From assembly GCA_947478315.1 (NCBI GenBank), contig CANJWF010000044.1:1-8698 (forward strand): a DNA stretch of 8,698 nt, given 5' to 3'. Under the pieces are notes generated by a model that made no database searches, had not been told where the DNA came from, and saw nothing but the letters and a program-made list of their open reading frames with translations. How positions within the stretch are numbered: position 1 is the first letter of the stretch; the number at the start of each line of letters is the position of its first letter. The DNA comes from Sphingobacteriaceae bacterium (GTDB lineage Bacteria > Bacteroidota > Bacteroidia > Sphingobacteriales > Sphingobacteriaceae). Below, one piece after another: positions 6,284 to 8,698 of this stretch. The position numbers and the translations under genes are program-made.

Positions 6284-6443
6284 ATTATTTGCCGACTTTT
6301 TCAATTTAATAAACTATCATATAGATTGTTAATGACTTTTTGAGGACCGACTATTTAGAGTAAGACAGAAATTGTCGGTTCTATAAATTTTAATATTCAC
6401 CCATATTTGCAATAACATACGACACCTAATATAGCTTATGTAA

Positions 6444-6986
6444 CTAATTAAGTGACATCATACCCAACAAACTATTTACCGTTTTCCAATTTCTTGTTGA
6501 AGCAGCTACTTGTAACTTATTTTCAATAAACTGATTACTTAATTTTGTTTTTCCATATCCAAAAGGGCAATGTAAATAAACAGTTTGGGCTATTACTATA
6601 CAACCCTCTAAAGGATTTTGAAACTTCAACAATTGGTCTATTTTATCTTGATTAGGCTTTTTTTCTAAAAAAACCACAAACAGCTTATCCTCTTCAATAC
6701 CAGCATGAACGTAAGGATTCTGACTAACTATTTGTTGCATTTCATCATACGTTCGAACGAACACACTTACAGAAAAACCATATTTATCGACTATTTTATG
6801 TTCAATTTGTACACCCAATTCAGCGGCATTTAAACACTCACTTTGAAACACCAAGTTACCACTCTGAATATAAGTACGAATAGAATCAAAACCCAATTCT
6901 TGGTACAACATCCTTAAATCAGCCATTAAGATTTTACGATGTCCTCCCACGTTAATTCCTCGCAAAATAGAGACAAATGTTTGCAT
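6444..6986 (-). CDS. DUF1697 family protein
   Basis: The 180-residue protein matches the DUF1697 family over its full normal length. It opens with FVSILRGINVGGHRKILMAD at 4-23, followed by YIQSGNLVF near residues 39-47, and ends with the characteristic STRNWKTVNSLLGM near residues 163-176. The biochemical function of this family is unknown, and no catalytic motif or membrane segment is visible, so it is probably cytoplasmic. It stands alone on the minus strand, between the structured element and the divergent hisA gene. I found no good promoter before its ATG at 6986. Downstream, 6354-6443 contains only a short sequence similar to 6011-6027. Confidence 0.92.
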   Translation of the reverse strand: MQTFVSILRGINVGGHRKILMADLRMLYQELGFDSIRTYIQSGNLVFQSECLNAAELGVQIEHKIVDKYGFSVSVFVRTYDEMQQIVSQNPYVHAGIEEDKLFVVFLEKKPNQDKIDQLLKFQNPLEGCIVIAQTVYLHCPFGYGKTKLSNQFIENKLQVAASTRNWKTVNSLLGMMSLN

Positions 6987-7244
6987 ATCAGACTAAAAAA
7001 CTGATTAACTATTTAAAAATTTGCTTAAGAAATTCTCCATAAGATGATAAACAACGTTCAATGTACGTTTCGATGAAGATGCAAAAAACATGACCGTTCA
7101 TTTTTAATTTAGACTAATGCTATAGATACTTTAATTTCCGAAAATGAGTAATTTTATTGGCGTTCGGTTGCTTTTAGTTCTTTTTTGACTTAAGTTTGGC
7201 ATTCGTGTACTTATTTTCAAATAAATATATAATCTTATAAAACA
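6987..7244. other. Divergent intergenic region between DUF1697 and hisA genes
   Basis: This 258-bp AT-rich gap has no credible ORF. It contains the hisA promoter near its right end. A 5-bp inverted repeat (ATCAG at 6987-6991, CTGAT at 7001-7005) lies directly before the DUF1697 start. I saw no histidine-rich leader peptide, attenuator or riboswitch-like structure. Confidence 0.6.
7168..7198 (+). promoter_or_regulatory. Promoter of hisA
   Basis: TTG at 7168-7170, a 20-nt spacer and TAAGTTTG at 7191-7198 match the Bacteroidota consensus TTG-N17-23-TAnnTTTG. Transcription would begin near 7204, leaving a leader of about 40 nt before the hisA ATG. This means hisA is read from its own promoter here. 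Confidence 0.6.
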
Positions 7245-7994
7245 ATGTACATTATACCCGCGATAGACATTTTAGACAAAAAAGTAGTCCGACTCAGTGG
7301 AGGAGATTACCAAAAGGTGACCAATTATGATGTAACATTAGAAGAAATGATTCAGAATTTTCAATCTAATGGCACAAATTACATTCAGATTATAGATTTA
7401 AATGGAGCTAAGGGCGATTTCTCGAATCAGCATTTCATCGCTGATGTTATCAAAAAAACTGAAATGAAAATTCAGTACGGAGGTGGAGTACGGAGTATTG
7501 AAAAAGTTAAGGAACTCATTGGCATGGGGGTACATAGAATTATAGTAGGAACACAAGCAATTACCAATCCTGATTTCTTACCTACATTAAGTGAAGAAGT
7601 TTGTGATAAAGAGAAATGCTCCGACCAAGTGATTGTAGCTATTGACGTATTAGACGAAGTTATTAAGTACGCTGGATGGCTAGAAAGTTCTCCAATCAAA
7701 CTGATGGATTACGTTGACAGATGTCTTTCCTTAGGCTTTTTTAGATTTTTATGTACAGACATCGGAAAAGACGGCAAATTACAAGGAACAGCTAAAGCAC
7801 TTTATAAAAAACTGTTAGACCATTCTCCTTTCATTAAATTAATTGGAGGTGGTGGTGTTAATACCATCGAAGATATTAAACAATTAGAAGGCGTAGAATT
7901 AGAATCCTTCGTAGTTGGAAGAGCAATATACGAGGGCAAAATTACCATCGAAGAAATACAAAATTGGAATTTAAACGCATTAATAAGTTTCTAA
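7245..7994 (+). CDS. hisA: ProFAR isomerase HisA
   Basis: Catalyses the Amadori isomerisation of N'-5'-phosphoribosylformimino-5-aminoimidazole-4-carboxamide ribonucleotide (ProFAR) to PRFAR, in histidine biosynthesis. It is a 249-residue (beta/alpha)8 barrel, full length for the family. Catalytic D8 lies in IPAIDILDKKVVRL, and the second catalytic acid D134 in VIVAIDVLD, followed by W145 in AGW. Phosphate-binding segments are YGGGVRS at 78-84, GTQAIT at 102-107, CTDIGKDGKLQGT at 170-182, IGGGGVNTIEDI at 200-211 and VVGRAIYEGKI at 223-233. HisF is a paralogue, but the N-terminus and D134 region favour HisA. No other his gene lies in the window; a cyclophilin gene follows 28 bp downstream. Confidence 0.93.
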   Translation: MYIIPAIDILDKKVVRLSGGDYQKVTNYDVTLEEMIQNFQSNGTNYIQIIDLNGAKGDFSNQHFIADVIKKTEMKIQYGGGVRSIEKVKELIGMGVHRIIVGTQAITNPDFLPTLSEEVCDKEKCSDQVIVAIDVLDEVIKYAGWLESSPIKLMDYVDRCLSLGFFRFLCTDIGKDGKLQGTAKALYKKLLDHSPFIKLIGGGGVNTIEDIKQLEGVELESFVVGRAIYEGKITIEEIQNWNLNALISF

Positions 7995-8022
7995 CAAACT
8001 CACAAAAATAAAAACAATCAAC

Positions 8023-8463
8023 ATGTCTCAAAAAGCTATTATCAAAACAGAAAAAGGTGATATGACCATCGCTTTCTACGAAAAAGATGCCCCTAAAACC
8101 GTTCAAAATTTCATCAAACTAGCTCAATCAGGTTTCTACGATGGCGTTACATTTCATCGGGTCATTCCTAACTTCGTCATTCAAGGAGGAGACCCAACAG
8201 GTACAGGAGCAGGAGGACCAGGATATAGCATTCCCTGCGAATTAGATGGAGAAAATCAATATCATGATAGAGGCGTACTATCAATGGCTCATGCAGGGCG
8301 TAACACTGGAGGCTCTCAATTTTTCATTTGTCACAGTAGAGAAAACACACAACACCTAGATCGAAATCATACTTGTTTTGGAAAAGTAATAGAAAATATC
8401 GATATCGTTGACGAAATCAAACAAGGAGATAAAATTGTTACCATAGAAATCATCGAAAATTAA
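8023..8463 (+). CDS. Cyclophilin-type peptidyl-prolyl cis-trans isomerase
   Basis: Speeds cis-trans isomerisation of proline peptide bonds during protein folding. At 146 residues it is a minimal cyclophilin with no signal peptide, hence probably cytoplasmic. Motifs are FHRVIPNFVIQGGD at 44-57 with R46, F51 and Q54 (human CypA R55, F60, Q63), MAHAGRNTGGSQFFI at 88-102, and HLDRNHTCFGKV at 111-122 with H116 (CypA H126). H111 occupies the place of CypA W121, a change common in bacterial cyclophilins and linked to weak cyclosporin binding. The ATG follows hisA by 28 bp with an A-rich leader, so cotranscription from the hisA promoter is likely though functionally unrelated. Confidence 0.95.
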   Translation: MSQKAIIKTEKGDMTIAFYEKDAPKTVQNFIKLAQSGFYDGVTFHRVIPNFVIQGGDPTGTGAGGPGYSIPCELDGENQYHDRGVLSMAHAGRNTGGSQFFICHSRENTQHLDRNHTCFGKVIENIDIVDEIKQGDKIVTIEIIEN

Positions 8464-8465
8464 CA

Positions 8466-8489
8466 CAAGGCTAGCTCATATCCCCCTTG
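8466..8489 (+). terminator. Weak candidate terminator after the cyclophilin gene
   Basis: CAAGG (8466-8470) can pair with CCTTG (8485-8489) across a 14-nt loop, followed by CATTTCTT. The 5-bp stem and poor T-run make this marginal, but it lies directly after the stop codon. Confidence 0.2.
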
Positions 8490-8583
8490 CATTTCTTATA
8501 TAGGATTATGCTGAATATAGTAGCGGATCTTGTATAAAAAGGTTTTATCGTTAATCATCCTATTGAAATCTAAAATATCATTC

Positions 8584-8698
8584 ATGAATCTATCAGGAAT
8601 CGTAGCAGTAGCAGGTCGTAGCGGTTTATTTAAACTACTCGGACAAAATAAATCGGGTTTTATATTAGAAAGTTTGGACGATTCAAAAATTAGAATTG
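8584..8698 (+). CDS. DUF5606 family protein, 5' end only
   Basis: An ATG at 8584 opens a frame of 38 codons that runs off the right edge. The residues include LSGIVAVAGRSGLFKLLGQN at 3-22, then GFILESLDD at 25-33 and KIRI at the end. This is the pattern of the N-terminus of the DUF5606 proteins of Bacteroidota, small conserved proteins of unknown function. It is the third gene in a row on this strand, 120 bp after the cyclophilin stop, a gap long enough to hold its own promoter, though I found no clear consensus match. Confidence 0.8.
   Translation, partial: MNLSGIVAVAGRSGLFKLLGQNKSGFILESLDDSKIRI

Larger units (their letters stand above)
6038..6353. mobile_element. 316-bp MITE-like element with 20-bp terminal inverted repeats
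   Basis: The left end TAGTCGACCCTCAAAAAGTC (6038-6057) and the reverse complement of the right end (6334-6353, TAGTCGGTCCTCAAAAAGTC) match at 18 of 20 positions. The outer TA lies on both sides of a GTCG...CGAC core, which would suit a TA target duplication as in IS630/mariner-type elements, but this is only a guess. The interior has four successive hairpins (listed separately) and no credible gene: the open frames across it are rich in C, F, L and R and resemble no family I know. The best reading is a non-autonomous mobile element or dispersed repeat that may be transcribed as a structured RNA. Confidence 0.65.

Noticed and set aside
6037..6343. Overlapping open frames of 78 and 72 codons on opposite strands within the structured element
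   Set aside because: They cross hairpin arms and terminal repeats, have biased compositions (homopolymer-encoded K/F runs, clusters of C), and resemble no family I recognise. Non-coding structure explains the segment better.
1..8698. Defence system, CRISPR array, toxin-antitoxin pair, prophage or biosynthetic cluster
   Set aside because: Every credible gene is a recognised housekeeping or conserved family member. No direct-repeat array, nuclease, integrase or paired small ORFs were seen.

Overview
The window is AT-rich chromosomal DNA of a member of the Bacteroidota, probably a Flavobacteriia-like lineage, though class level is inference. The evidence is a BatA-type von Willebrand protein typical of the phylum, a DUF5606 start at the right edge, starts without Shine-Dalgarno sequences but with A-rich leaders, and two good matches to the Bacteroidota promoter consensus TTG-N17-23-TAnnTTTG. 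No RNA gene, CRISPR array or complete transposase gene is visible.

Layout. Positions 1-2060 are a minus-strand block transcribed thyA, folA, then a BatA/VWA membrane protein cut by the left edge. thyA and folA overlap by 4 bp and form the dTMP/tetrahydrofolate couple. From 2061 to 2380 lies a divergent intergenic region that holds a 118-bp imperfect palindrome with MITE-like features, then ispE on the plus strand (isoprenoid precursor synthesis). ispE converges on a minus-strand pair, accD then a YggS-type PLP protein. An alkaline phosphatase gene diverges from accD and has its own promoter. Downstream of it, 5988-6353 is non-coding but highly structured: a perfect 16-bp inverted repeat, then a 316-bp segment bounded by 20-bp terminal inverted repeats that contains four hairpins in a row. 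A minus-strand DUF1697 gene follows, then plus-strand hisA (with a good promoter), a small cyclophilin and the start of a DUF5606 gene.

The genes are ordinary housekeeping genes (nucleotide, isoprenoid, fatty acid, histidine, protein folding) and do not form one pathway. I see no defence, secretion or biosynthetic system. The parts most worth a second look are the two non-autonomous-element-like inverted-repeat structures in the intergenic regions, above all the multi-hairpin segment at 6038-6353.
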